Under the pieces are notes generated by a model that ran no database searches, had not been told where the DNA came from, and was given only the letters and a program-made list of their open reading frames with translations. Shown in pieces: positions 23,443 through 35,818 of a stretch of 64,000 nucleotides of DNA. Every line of letters starts with the position of its first letter. Within the stretch, counting starts at the first letter, position 1. Source of the DNA: Cryptomeria japonica (lineage: Eukaryota; Streptophyta; Pinopsida; Cupressales; Cupressaceae); the NCBI RefSeq assembly GCF_030272615.1, contig NC_081407.1, positions 137,396,897-137,460,896 of the forward strand, read 5' to 3'. The position numbers were made by a program, and so were the translations under genes.

Positions 23443-24491
23443 TGTAAAACTGCCTGTGGGTCCCGCACAGGAAATTTTAAAACAGAGGGGACACAGGTCA
23501 GTTATGTCCAACTACCGGATAGACCCAAAGTAAAGCCAAATAGTGGTAGGCAGTTGAGATAGTGGTTGGATAGATAACTAGGAATTGAGTGGGCATGGGT
23601 TAAAGTTGTCAGCTTTTGGAAGGCAAGTTGCAACCTTTGGATACAGTCCATCCTGGCCACCGCTTCAAATTGTAAATCTATAAAAGGCAGGAGGCCTTTC
23701 TTTTGTCAAGGGTTAGATAGTTAGATTTTGGAGTTAGAACGGGTTCGATTTTAGGAATAGCATAGAGATGCTGCAGAAATTGTTGTAATGGCAGCTGAAG
23801 CAAATATATGAACATTGAAATATGGTGTTCGTTGTCTTTGTTTTAGTCTGTTTGCATGTTTTCTTTCAGCTGGTTAATTTTAGAGTGTAGGGATTTTAAT
23901 GGTGAAGTGTAGAGGGGTATTTGATGCATTTCTGGTTCATAAGATTGGGGGTCTGCTGATTGTAGGTCATCACCATGCATGGTTAATCTGAACCCAAACT
24001 GTGCTTAGTTCAACCGCAGGTGTTCGTCTTTAGGCTGCGCCAGAATTGGGTGCCTAAAACGAGTGTCTCCGGTCTGAAAATCCTTCATCCCCTGGAGCTT
24101 GCACCGTTCTTGTCTAGTTGTGAGGGTGTCTCTAGCAAAACGAGAACTGGTTTATCGAAATCTGTCTACCCGCTGCATCAACTGTTATCATCCTTGTCTT
24201 TAGGTCTCCTAAACCCTTCCCTTTTGATTTTATTTCGCAGTCTGAGAATCATAGCAGACCACCTTGTTGCAAAACCTAAGTCCCCTTGAGCTCCCAGGAA
24301 ATCACATCGATCGTTGAGCTATCCTGCAGTCAAGACCTGACAATCAAAACCTTGAGGTCGTCCCCATTGATCAATTAAAAACAGCATTAGGAATTTCCAT
24401 ATCTCAAGAGAGGATAGGATACTCAACGAGTACATTCTATTCTGCGTTGGTTGGATGGAGTCCAGGTTTCGCGATTTTAGCCACGTCAACA
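23443..24491 (+). repeat. U-related LTR J (second subfamily), possible 5' LTR of copy D
   Basis: The segment runs from TGTAAAACTG to CACGTCAACA, about 1,049 bp, with TATA box CTATAAAAGG near 23678. It is most similar to 55527-56619 (minus strand) and shares the last 200 bp with other U terminal regions ('gcagtcaagacctgacaa', 'tctcaagagaggatagg'). It lies directly before the leader of copy D, as a 5' LTR would. However, its middle differs a lot from the 3' region of D at 29461-30510, so the pairing is doubtful. The 44 bp between copy C and J (23399-23442) are unassigned. Confidence 0.5.
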
Positions 24492-25797
24492 GGAACGAAC
24501 AAAGACAAAATCCCGAATTTTTTTTTCAAAAGGACGAAATAAACTTAAGCCCTGCAAAATCGGCTTCCAGGCCGAAATTGACTGAAAACCTTAATGGCAC
24601 GAAATCTCACAAAGTCACCTCTTAGCCCAAAATTCACCCCAAAGATCAAATTCGTGCAAAAGGTCTGTGAAGGCCGGAAAATAACAATAGCTCTCAAAAC
24701 GGCTCATTTGGCTAAAAACATCAAGGAATTCCTAAGTTTGCGAAAATGGCTTTTTAGCCGCAAACAAATGAAATCTCGCAATATAGGCTTTTGAGCTATA
24801 AAGTTAATGAGATCGCCAAAGCTGACTCAGAGGTTGAAAAATCAAAGCTCCAAACTTGCGATTTTTCTTCCAAGGGCTTGCAAAGTCGATTTGTAGGCTG
24901 AAAATGAAAACGAAAGTCTAAATCTCGCAAAATAACCTCCAAGGCCGAAAACGCAAAAACTTCCAAAATCATCAGTTACCCCGAAGTTCGATTCAAGGGC
25001 ATTTGAATCCATCAAGACACTTCCAGAAGGGCCGAAACTAAAGAAAATATTAAATCGCGCATTAAAACTTCATTCCGCCGAAGTCCACAAAATCGACTTG
25101 AAGGCCGAAGAACAATAGAGCTTGAAATTGTGCAAAACCTTCAGTTAAGTCGAGAATCATTCGCGCTGAATTTAGGATCTCCAAGTCACGCGATCAAGAC
25201 GAAAATCTCCAAGGAAAATCGCATAAAAGAAGTTTCAAATTCACCAAATCATCCTCTTGGCCGAAGATCGTTCCAGATTCCTAGTCACGCAGGAGAAATA
25301 TATTGGGCAAAGTCATTCAAAACCGAAATTGCCAGGTAAGTGTGGATTTCTCCTTCAAATGATTGAAATTTGAACAAAATGGTCATAATAGTTAGCCTAG
25401 GGTTAGAGTGTAAGTGAAAGAGTGAAAACTTTGAAGGTTATAATTTAAGAAAATATCATCATAACATGCCACAACAACCAACTAGCAAAATCGGCCTTTA
25501 GACTGAAATTTCGGACTCAAAGAAATCTTGGAAAATTCAAGTCTAAACTAAAAACACAAAACACTCTTTTCCAAGTGCATTTTCACGAGCAATCAGCTTT
25601 CAATTATCAAAACATTTAAACGCTGAATCACAGGCCAGAACTTTCGTAACTTTCCAAACGATCAAATTTAAATTGTTTAAATGTCGTGTTTTAGCAATAT
25701 TTTCAAATTTCGATTACCTCGGTCATCAATCTAACGCTAACGTCGTCTTCTGGTTTTGCTAGCCCATTTTTGTTACCTTAATCTCGTCTCGTAATCC
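24492..25797 (+). other. Leader of copy D with repeated GGCCGAAA-type words
   Basis: This is non-coding sequence between LTR J and gene D. It holds many spaced copies of a loose word of the type AAATCGRCTT...AGGCCGAAA (for example near 24560, 24670, 24890, 24940, 25030, 25100, 25255 and 25490). They recall the array in the B/C/H leader but differ in sequence. There is no recognisable primer-binding site after 24491. Confidence 0.45.
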
Positions 25798-28700
25798 ATG
25801 TCCGGTTGTGCAAGATAGATGCCTAAATCGGCAGTTGAGTCCTCAAAGGCACCTGGCGCAATTGGAACATCCCGGATTTCCAAAGCTGACATTCCCCGCA
25901 AGGTCGAAAAAATGAGGTACCAGTACCAAGGAGGAGTTAGAGAGTCAAAGGTCCACAGTGTGTGGGAAAACATAAGAGACACGGACCTAGGCCATATTGA
26001 TATCCAGGATTTCAAGAACAGAGTACTCTCCGAACGCCTATGGCAAGCCCAGACGGATGATGGAGAATGGTATTGCTCAGGCAGCTGGTTTCCATCCGAT
26101 CGTGCAAAATTATGAATTAGTGGTTGAGGTTGCTAAGCATTATCAGCCAAAAACCATATTAGTGGTGTTGAAGGGGATGGTACTAACTGACTTCACACCT
26201 GAAGCCCTTGGGGAAGCATTTGATATCCCATTTCTAGATGATCCCATTGCCACAACTATCGATGAGGCTCAGGTTGTTTATGACATGAATCCTGCTAAGT
26301 GCAAAACATTGATAAATGAATAATGGTTCAAGGAGAGAAGACCCCCCAAGTACTACAATCAGTAAAAAGACCCCCAGAAGCGATTTTCACAATGAGTATG
26401 GTGATATGGTTACCCTACTCAGCCGGTCATGGGATTTCCTCAATCCAATCTCTTTGAGAAATGGATGTTCTACTTCACTGAGCAAGTCTTCGCTGGGAAG
26501 TCTAAGTTCGACTGGGCTCAGATCATCAACGACAATATTCATACACAATTGGTTGAGCTTAAAGAAAAAAAGTACTTTGCCACGACTTCCTACTTGGTCT
26601 ACATGTTTGCTCGACACCAATCGATGACGAGATTAATTAAGAAAGGTGAGATTGGGAACATGCCGAATCAGGTGAAGGTATATGACTGCTACCCTCAGCT
26701 ACATTACTATGATATTTCCCAAAGAGAAAAGAATAGCATCGCATACGCAATTGATCAGTATGAGCATGTTAATGATGCATTTACAATGCGCCTGGTTAGA
26801 TTAATGCAAGGAAGATTGCATATAAGGCTGTCAAAACAGGCTATCACCCTGATCCGGAAATACAGTGCATGGTTCACCCAATTCCCCAGATTCACCTACA
26901 TTAGAATAGCAGGCTTTGAGGGAACACCATTCCGGCTTCCGCACTATCCATCAGACAAAGTAGTCTCCGTGGAGGTAGCAAGACAAGCACACCCAGTAGG
27001 CAGCTTACTCAGACAAAAAGCAATCGGGGTTCACCTTCCCCATGATTTTGGGTAATCTTGATGCACACTTCAAAAATTCGGTGCAAGTTGAAGAGTCATT
27101 TGCTGAATTGGCATCGTATTGCTTACAGGAACATTTCCCTAGGAAATGCTTTGATCATGATAAATTGGCAAAGAGGGCCTAGGGCAAGCATTACAGGTCC
27201 AAGGCGTCGATAGAGGACTATTGAAGCAATTGTTCTGATGACTTTGAAGTCCGTCGGCGGGAATATTCTAGGTTGAGTGTTCAACAAATGTGGCTTTACG
27301 AGTACCGCCAGGTCCCAAATCAGGTGACGGACTATGGAAATTGCTTGCAAGTCCGAGAATTCGAAGCAATCAAAGACCTCCCGCCAGCCACTGATTGGAC
27401 TCAGGACCCAATCACAAATTTTGAGGCAGTCATGGAAGCTCGAAGAAGGTACACAGATAACTGGTTATCCCAACAAATTGAGAGACTGACCAATCAAGGG
27501 ACCCAATTCACATACAATTTAATGGGTAGTCTCGATTCCGAGTCTTCAGAGGACGAAGGAACCTCAAGCGCGCCAAAGGAAGAGGTTGAGAAACCTGAAA
27601 AGAAGAGAAAGAAAGCAAGGGCCAATAGAAGGACTCGAACATCAAAAAGAACAAGGAGAGAAAAGATCCCAATCAGGAGGCTAGAGGTTACTTTGTCATC
27701 TAGGGACCCCAGTTCAGAGGATGATGTGGTTGAACTCGATTACATACCCACTCCACCTTCACAAAGTGATCCTGCTGCATTCGAGGCAAATAATCCTCAA
27801 ACACAAAATGAGCAAGAAGCAGAGGTGAGGATCATTGGCTTGGATGAACCTGGAAATCAGGTCAAGGAGGGAGAGATTGCACCTGATCAAGGGACTAGTA
27901 AACATGAGCTCACGGAAGAGAGCAGACATGAGTTGCAACCGAATAGCGGCAACAAAGATGACACCACTGTTGAGGGAGAGCACAAAGGGGATGAGACTCA
28001 AGAACCCAGCAGAAATGAAGAGCAACCATTACAAGAGGATACCCAGCAATTGCTCAGTGAGGTGGGAGAGAACTCAGTCGTGAGTGAGGGATTGGATACT
28101 GCACCCATTCCTCCTATGCCTGATCAATTACAGATAGGCAGCGAGTCAACTGAGGCCTCCAAAGAATAGAGTGAGGATCTGGCAATTACATCGGGGCAGA
28201 CCATCCCTCAGGACTGGTTAATTGCTCGTACACAGCGGAAAGTAGTTGTCAAGCCACCAATTAACCTGGAGGATATCTTCTCTCGAATAGGAGAAATAAA
28301 ATCCAAAGGCAGGAAAAGGCCGAAGACTTACTCCAGGATTACCCAAGACGAGCAAAGGAACCGCATGATTCATATTGCTACCCCACCAGCAGACAAACCA
28401 GTGGATCAGATTGCAATAGTTGATTACAACATCACGACCATCCCCATAGGGCGAGCAACCAAAGAGCAGGAGAGGGAAGAATTCAGGGATTCTGTGTAGA
28501 ATATGTTCAGACAGCTGGACGAAATGACCATTGAGAGAGATATGTACCAGGCTCGTTCTAAGCAAGCTGAAGGGTACATAGATCACCTTTTGAGACCATT
28601 GCAGCATGCTCCTGAATCCCATGTTCTCCCATTCACGTTATCACAAAAGACTACAACTGAATTTGACAGAGTGCGTGATACCGCCAAGGCCATCAGGGAA

Positions 28701-29459
28701 TGGATTCAAGGCATTAAGAAGAAGGAAGAGCAAATCTTCAAAGATGTGCGAGAAATGGTTTTCCATAGGGAATCTACTCTTATCAAAATGTGTAAGCTGA
28801 GGAAAGAATGTTATAAAGGTCATGAAGCGATTGCCAAGGCATTGCCCCTCATAAGGGCTCTATTGTGGACCTACACTCAGATCCCCACACTACATATTAT
28901 CCTAGATCCCTATGATGTCCATACCTTCAAAGAGTGGTATTGGATTCTCAGCATGAAAAACGACATGAAGGCTAATATCAACAAAATGCAAGATAAGTGC
29001 GATGACCTTTTGTCAAACATGAAGGATCTTGGTGAAAAGATCCTCAGATCAATGGTCCCTGGCTGGAAGAGTAGCATGATAGATAATGAGGTACAACCAT
29101 AGTGGGAGGACAGGCTGAAAACCAAAGTCACCTACTCCATGGAGGACCTGGAATTTGCTAGTGGGCTACAGGCAGATATATTGTATTTTGAGGATCATAA
29201 ATTATATTGGAGAGAAGAGCTAGAGAATGTAGGTAGCCTCCTAGAGGGTATTCAGTATAAAATGTTTAATCCTCCTATACCTCCAGCAATTGTTCGAGTT
29301 GTGCCTAAGATTCCAGGACTACGTTTGGGTAGAACGTGCAGCGGATCGGGATATCTGGGGAGAGCACTTGCACGACAAGGTCGAATTTGTGGAAAAAGAG
29401 TCTACCTCGGGGAAGGAAAAAGTGCTTTCCTGAAAATATCTGTTTCTTTCAGATTTTAA
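25798..29459 (+). pseudogene. Family U long ORF, copy D (divergent subfamily, frameshifted)
   Basis: Gene D keeps the family order but is divergent. A start near 25798 or 25819 leads into VHSVWENIRDTDLGHIDIQD. After a frameshift near 26060 comes IAQAAGFHPIVQNYELVVEV. Then follow FEKWMFYFTEQVFAGKSKFD, NDAFTMRLVRLMQGRLHIRL and SAWFTQFPRFTYIR (26429-27055). The region 27056-27272 is degenerate. From 27273 one frame holds a long acidic and basic linker (27500-28170, with an RTRTSKRTRR basic patch) and a helical C-terminus, broken by TAG codons at 28167, 28498 and 29100. The frame ends at 29459, longer than A to C at the C-terminus. Function unknown. Confidence 0.68.
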
Positions 29460-29460
29460 G

Positions 29461-30510
29461 TGCACTTTTTCAACTATAAAGTTTCTTTCTACCAAAGTCA
29501 TTGTAAATTTTGAGCTCCCTGCAAGTGCACTTTTTGGAGCAGCTTTATGTTTGGTAGTTGGTAGTTATTAGTTACTTTATGGTTGGTGTTGATATTTTGC
29601 TTCCCATTTATGGGTATGGGCAGCCTTGTTTTAAGAGATGAATCCGGCCCACTCGTTTAAGTTTAATCTTGGCCATTCATCCATTTTGAAAACTTTATAT
29701 AAAGGAGTTGGTTTCTCCTTTATTTGAGGTAGAAAGTTAAAGATTGTTGCAAAAGCTCTGGCAGAATTAATACAAATTTTAATGGATGTTAAAGCTATGT
29801 CATTTTACTGTGAGTGCATGGTCCTCTTCTCCACCCCTTTTTTAAATTTCTGCAAATGTATTTAATTTTCAGACAGTTTGTTTAGATATATATTTGATGG
29901 AAATCTTGGTTCATACCATTAAGAAATAACTGATTGTTATTCCCTTTGTATGGTTAGTCTGAGCCCAATTTTATGCTAAGTTCGGTTGTTAAATTTGAAT
30001 GAATGGGTGTGAAAGTTCAGCATTTGTATTCAGCAATTTGAAAATTTAAAGTTCCTAGATGATTGCACTCGTTTTTACCTAGTTGTGCTCATTTGTTGGC
30101 AGAGTAATTTCTGGTTATTTTAAGATTTCCGTCTATGTGTCTCAATATGTTGTCTTAGTTAAGTTAGCTAGTTGTTCTTATTACTCTCTATCCTTATCCC
30201 CTTTTTTCCCTTTTCTTTAAACCCGCTAGTCAAGCTAAAGCAGCATCATGTTAAACGTAAATCAGATGAAATCAAACTATAAGATCTTAGGGAACCTGTG
30301 CGAAACCAATTCCGTCTAACTGTAAGTCCCCTTTGTGTTTCCAGCAAAACACATCAACAGTTGAGCTATCTTGCAGTCAAGACCTAACAATCGAAACCTT
30401 GAGGTTGTCCCCCATTGATCAATTTAAAACAGCATTAGGGATTCCTTGTAGCATTCTATTCTGCGTTGGCCGGATGGAGTCGTAGTTCCGCGATTTCAGC
30501 CACGTCAACA
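29461..30510 (+). repeat. 3' LTR-like terminal region of copy D
   Basis: It begins TGCACTTTTT 1 bp after the ORF and ends CACGTCAACA at 30510. A second end-like CACATCAACA follows 29 bp later (30539). It contains AATCTTGGCC, then the TATA box TTATATAAAGG near 29695. From 29928 it is close to the terminal region of copy C. The telo-box palindrome of the other copies is absent here. Confidence 0.6.
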
Positions 30511-30539
30511 TTACCTTCACGAACCAAGCCACATCAACA

Positions 30540-31415
30540 GGAAGACTCAGTCACCCTACTCTAACTGAAAGGCTCCTTTCTAACTTCTGATAGGGACTCA
30601 ATTGGGACTAACCTATTAAATTACCAGCAAACTCAATGCTGTGGGTCAAATCAGAAAGAGGACATTTTTTAGACTATTCTGACGGGCAGCTAAAGAATGC
30701 AAATTCATTGCCAACATACTCATAGAGTTCATTTAAGTGACCAGGGTTTAGAATACTATCTATGTCATAACAAACAATACTAAAATTTGAAAAGTCTCGG
30801 GGTTGTTGATTGAGACAACATACAAGTACATTTTTTGGTCGCCGTGTAGCATTCACACACTTAACTTAATGTTGCAAAAACTGCATACATGAATCAAGTG
30901 GATGAAATAACTCTACACTGAGGCTAGGGAGATTTAGATGCTTGTGACTTATCATCATATGTCACAAGCTATGTTTAGATCCCTCTCAAAGTTGGGTTGG
31001 TAAAGATAACTTTCCAAATACTTCATATTTTATTCTTTATTTACTTCAATTTTTAGATTTTAATTTATATATTTACTTTACATTATCTACATTGTTGCTA
31101 AATTTTAAATCAGAAAAACAAAATTGATGTTTTCAATTGTATTTTAACTTGTTTTAATTTTTTTAACATGTCTGATTGCTTAAGACTCAAGTTGCCTTGC
31201 ACATAATCATCTTGACACTTATGAAGGTGCAAAAGAAACTATGTGCTATACTAATTAGCAACCTTTGTAGTGTATAGAGGCAATCAAATATAGATACAAC
31301 ACAAAAGATCCAAGCACTCTTCTTCGACAATGATTGATGAGCTTTTATGGATTGTGTTTAGTTTCATTGAGTCCATGATGAGTACGACCAAATTCACAGA
31401 CATAAACCAGCTATG
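30540..31415. other. APC5 intron, no gene seen
   Basis: AT-rich sequence without recognisable coding or repeat structure. Short frames at 30674-30856 and 31284-31469 show no family motif and are treated as chance. Confidence 0.4.
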
Positions 31416-32280
31416 TTTGGGCAAAACATATTTACAGCTTTGTGTCCATGAGAGAAAAAAAAAGAGCATAATGGTGACTAAGCCTTTTGAAGCATTTTCA
31501 AGTAAGTGAAAAGAGTTGTTATTGAATGGTGGAACAAGATGACTACATTGTTACAACTCCATGCTTTCTTTGTTGAGGAGTCTGTCACCATACAAAGATG
31601 TTCAAGTTAGCGACCAACACAAACAAGCACTCACTAAACTCTTCCCTATTTTAAATTTAGTGGAAATAGTTGTGGGTGAATTTGGAAACCTTGTAGCTTC
31701 AAAAAGTCACAATCTTAGTACTGTTAAAGACATACAACAACATTCAAACATTGTGGTATCTCCATGCCCAAGGATCTATTAACTGCAACCTCTTGCCATA
31801 CACATTCTATAACAGGTAGATGTTTTTAACCATTTTTGGGCAAAACATATGACATCTTTTTCTCCATGATAGAAAAAAAAAACCATAATGGCAACTAAGC
31901 CTTTTGAAGTACTTTCAAGCAAGTGAAAAGAGTTATTATTCAATGGTGGAACAAGATGCCCACAATGTTACAACACCATGCTTTTCCTTTGACAATATGT
32001 ATTACAGCACAAAGATGCTTTCTTTGTTGAGGAGTCTGTCACCATACAAAGATGTTGAAATTAGCAAACAAGCACTCACCAAACGCTTCCCTATTTTAAA
32101 TTTACTGGAAATAGTTGTGCCCAAGTTTGGAAAACGTGTAGCTTCAACAAGTCACAACCTTAGTACTGTTAGAGACATACAACAACATTTAGATGTGGTG
32201 GTATCTCCAAGCCCAAGGATCTATTTACCTGCAACCTCTTACCGTACAAGTTCTATCACAGGTACATGTTTTCAATTTTT
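31416..32280 (+). repeat. Tandem duplication of an unidentified, partly open segment
   Basis: Two direct copies (31416-31837 and 31838-32280, step 419 bp) share long stretches, for example 'gggcaaaacatat', 'aagccttttgaag', 'atgctttctttgttgagg' and 'ctcaccaaacgcttccctat'. The second copy has about 47 extra bases before the 'atgctttct' word and holds an open frame of 128 codons (31904-32290: SPYKDVEISKQALTKRFPIL, ASTSHNLSTVRDIQQHLDVV). The first holds a 73-codon frame of the same protein. I do not recognise the protein; it may be a fragment of a transposon or gene. Confidence 0.6.
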
Positions 32281-33142
32281 TAAGTTTTAACTCTTACCTT
32301 TCTTTGGCAACCCTTTTATAATCTTTTATTTGATTATGTATAAGTAAAACTGAGGTACATAATCCTCCATCTACTTAGTTGAATGCAACCAATTGGCAGC
32401 TAAAAGGGCAGAAGAGTGGGTATTCCAACTGTAGCAGCAAAAATATTTAGAAGAAGAAATTGACAAACAATAAGTATAAGATTATTTGAAAAAATCGGAT
32501 TTAAAAATAAAACATTAAAAATGTAAAAAAAGGGACAAAAATTTGTTGTTTTTCCATAACATAGAGATATAGAAAGCAAATAAAATTGATAGTTTAGCCC
32601 AAAAAATGTAGAATATAGATTTTTATTCTTTATGTTCATGTTGCTGATTACATTGCATTGCACAGAGCATAGTTCATAACTTCATAGTATAATACAACTT
32701 TCTCATGTGAAAAAATTCAGTTGTGTTATGTTCACAAGTCTTTCAAAAGTATCATGCACCAAAGTTTCCATTATAGAGCCAACTTTGATTGCTTTGCAAG
32801 GCCAGATGATTCTAATACCTTAGCTGAATCTGATTCTTGATCTAAACATAATAAGTTTGGAGACAATGAAGCATTTAGTTGATTTGACCTTTCAAATCAA
32901 CAAAACATTGTCCTATAATGGAAATTTTGGAGCAGGGTATGAATGTCTTACATAACCTAAGATTCTCACATGAGAAAGTTATTGACAACAAAAAAATTGA
33001 TCACTTCTTATCTACCAGGGAGCTTTCTACTCCTTATCTAGTTGGAAATTGAACCTAAAATAGATGTGCATTCGTTGAATAGGAAACAGACTTAGAAAAA
33101 TTTAGTGCTAGACACAAATCTATTTTCAGAATGCAGATATAA
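32281..33142. other. APC5 intron, no gene seen
   Basis: AT-rich sequence. A short minus-strand frame at 32400-32663 is Phe/Tyr-rich, as AT-rich DNA gives by chance. Nothing supportable is present. Confidence 0.4.
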
Positions 33143-33335
33143 TGATGATTTATTGGAATTCAACTGCATAGTTTCAAGTCATCAATCAATCCATATTTTG
33201 TGAGTAATGGTTTGCAAGAAACCATCTCTCATAACCATGAATGTTCACAGGGGCTCTTGTGAACCATTACTCAAGAAATATGGGTATATTGAGATTGACT
33301 CAAAACTACACAGTTGAATCCAATAAATCATGATG
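33143..33335. repeat. Long foldback (inverted repeat, about 80-bp arms)
   Basis: The left arm (33143-33226) and the right arm (33251-33335) are near-perfect reverse complements: 'atgatttattgga', 'ttcaact', 'catatt' and 'gagtaatggtt' recur inverted. They are separated by a loop of about 25 bp. The structure could be a small MITE or a microRNA-type precursor; there is a TA on both sides, too little to call a target duplication. Confidence 0.6.
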
Positions 33336-34387
33336 TAAATTTTTATTTAATCAATCCAATTAATTTGTTTAATATTTGAAAGAAGTTTCACAAACAAATG
33401 AATAAATAAGTCTACACAAGATTTTCCAAGATGCATATTGGTCAATATTTGCATCCTTTTGCCTTGTTTGTCATATAGTTGTGGTAGTCAAAAAAAAGAA
33501 AACAGTGATGGCTAGGAAACATTTGTATACTTCAAAGAAAATCTCTGTTAAATTTTGGCAACTCCCTGGCACCTATTTTAATAAAATCTAGCTCTTTATT
33601 TGTAACAGACTCCTCGAGTACAGTGCATAGAAGACACCTTTTTCTACTGAAACCACTTACAGACCTTGATGAAAATCAACATTAAAATGTTTCATGCAAA
33701 ACTTAAATAAAATAAGATGCCCTCCTACAGCTGTGGGGAACTTCCAACCTATGCCTAATCTCACAAAATCAAGTAAAGTACATGGAGGGAGCAACGTGGC
33801 ATTGTACTGTAGCTCCAAAGCAATCCAACTTGGATTATTTTATTGCACAACTCTTCTCAGTCTCGATGAGCAATGAATGACGAGGGGCATGAGGATACTA
33901 CAAAAGACATGCATTGTGCTGCTACTAACAGCAATGTCACTAGGACAACCTGTCATTCTAATGAACCAATGGATGATGTGATTTTCCCAATGGAGAATAA
34001 TATGATGGTTTATATTTAGTTTCCATGTCTAGTTGTACATATTGAACACTAAACATTGCTGTATTTTGAACAATAAACTGTTTTTACTTACCTTAACATT
34101 TGGCATTGAATAATAAATTGTTTTTGAAATTTAAGTTTGTACATTTCGTAGAAATTATAGCTTTTTTATATATTTTAAGCAGTTGTATCCCAGCCATACC
34201 AATCCCAGGTAACAAAAATTGGTAAACCTATATCTGAACTCAAAACACAAACTTGGATGGAAGCTGACAAAAAAAAAAAGAAAATCTGTCAATATTTATA
34301 ATTTTATCACAATAAAATCAAACTTTCATCACAATATAACTACAATATTTTATAAAACAAATTCAATAGCAAAATTAAAAGGAATAC
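33336..34387. other. APC5 intron, no gene seen
   Basis: AT-rich intron sequence on the downstream side of the 34388-34642 exon (minus-strand gene). I found no repeat or coding signal beyond chance frames. Confidence 0.4.
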
Positions 34388-34642
34388 CTTCAAGTCAAAT
34401 TTTGCCAATGCAAGACGGCTGAATATGACAAGATGAATAAGTTTCAAATCACTTGCTCTATTGAGACATCTTTTGAGCAATATTGGCAATTGTTGCTGAA
34501 CTGCAAGTGAAGATCCAGTTTCGATATCAACTCCAGGAGGGATACCAGAATCAAAATTTCTGGAGTTGCTGGAGAAACCAACCTCAGAAAAAAGATAGCC
34601 TATAGCCGCCAAGATATGGGCAAGACAGGAGTTATCACTTGT
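34388..34642 (-). CDS. APC5: APC5 exon, 85 codons (TPR region)
   Basis: The acceptor is GAGATTGCAG|ACAAGT and the donor GACTTGAAG|GTATTC, phase 0 at both ends. The product begins TSDNSCLAHILAAIGYLFSE, continues through a variable Ser/Gly part, and ends SSLAVQQQLPILLKRC...LALAKFDLK. Plant APC5, from memory, reads NDTCLAYTLAA at the start and SSLSVQQ...LAMAKFEL at the end of this block. The helix pattern is that of APC5 tetratricopeptide repeats. Upstream lies a 22,220-bp intron to 56863, downstream a 26,166-bp intron to 8221. No stop or frameshift is present, so the gene is probably functional. Confidence 0.93.
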
Positions 34643-35818
34643 CTGCAATCTCCCATGGCCATGTATGTCAGGATAAAACAGAAAGACATAACACAAAGAA
34701 AAAACAAATTTGACAGTACAATATATGTTTACGCATAGAAACATAAATAAAACCTCATTGGGGCTAAGTCATAGAAAATTAAAAAATTAGATGATTTTAA
34801 GGAGATACATAAGTCACAGCCAGATTACCTTCATAATGGACACATATACCAAACGATAAGATTAAAGGTCAGAAAGATTTATATGCATGAAAAATGAGAA
34901 CAACAATTTACAAAATTACATATATTATGTCAGTGGTGTTGGAAACTAAACAGTGCCAACATATAAGACTCTAAAAAGTAGGAAGTGTTGACAGTATTTT
35001 ATTACTACCAAAGAGTTACAGATTAACAAAATGCAACAAGACAATACAGCCTTTTGCAAAAACATATGATAGCATAATTCAAAGTTGTAATTAAGGCTAA
35101 TTGACAGTTTGTGCATGAAATTGGCTCTTCTAAGAAAACAACTCGTCTTCTAACTTATAAACAGGCTTCGAAAATGATTCTGAACATGTGTTTACCCATA
35201 TATGTATTAAATTTTCAAGAAAACTGACAAGGACTCCCATACAGATAAGACACAAAAATGTTTATATTTTGCAATGTCCCCAATCGAGAACCCTAGAAAT
35301 TATATATGTATTTTGCAATTTCTAATTATGCAAAAAACTGAAAAATTAATAATGGAAACAACTAAAACCAATTCTAATGCAGATTTGGAAATATAATATT
35401 AGGAAATTAATTTGGAACCATAGCAACCAGGCTTATGTAAAACCAAATCATTAAATAACATATAACAATGAATTAATAGCAATTATAAAACCCTAGAAAC
35501 CCCAAATCAATGGATACTATCAGATCTAATTGTTAGCACTACTAAATGGTCAATATCAGCTACCATGACAGCAAATTAAGATCTAAAACAAGTCACCAAC
35601 TTGGCAATCCACCGTACTACAATTAATGAAATTTAGTAATTAAACCCAAGTTGAATTATGACAAGAGATGACAATAAATTAGGCCACAGAACAGCAACAA
35701 TAAATGAATATATATAATCAGCCAACTTACAAGTTGTGGTATAGCCTATATAATGAGACAAAATGTTGTTGAAATGTTGCCAAGTTGTTGTACATGTAAA
35801 TCAAAACAGAGATGCTGA
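34643..35818. other. Start of the 22-kb APC5 intron, no gene seen
   Basis: AT-rich intron next to the exon acceptor. No coding or repeat structure was recognised until the purine tract of the Copia-like LTR at 35819. Confidence 0.45.

Noticed and set aside
23443-30510. Calling J and the 3' region of D a proven LTR pair
   Set aside because: Only the last 200 bp and the TATA offset agree; the middle differs too much for the two LTRs of one element unless it is very old, and J is closer to I (55527-56619).
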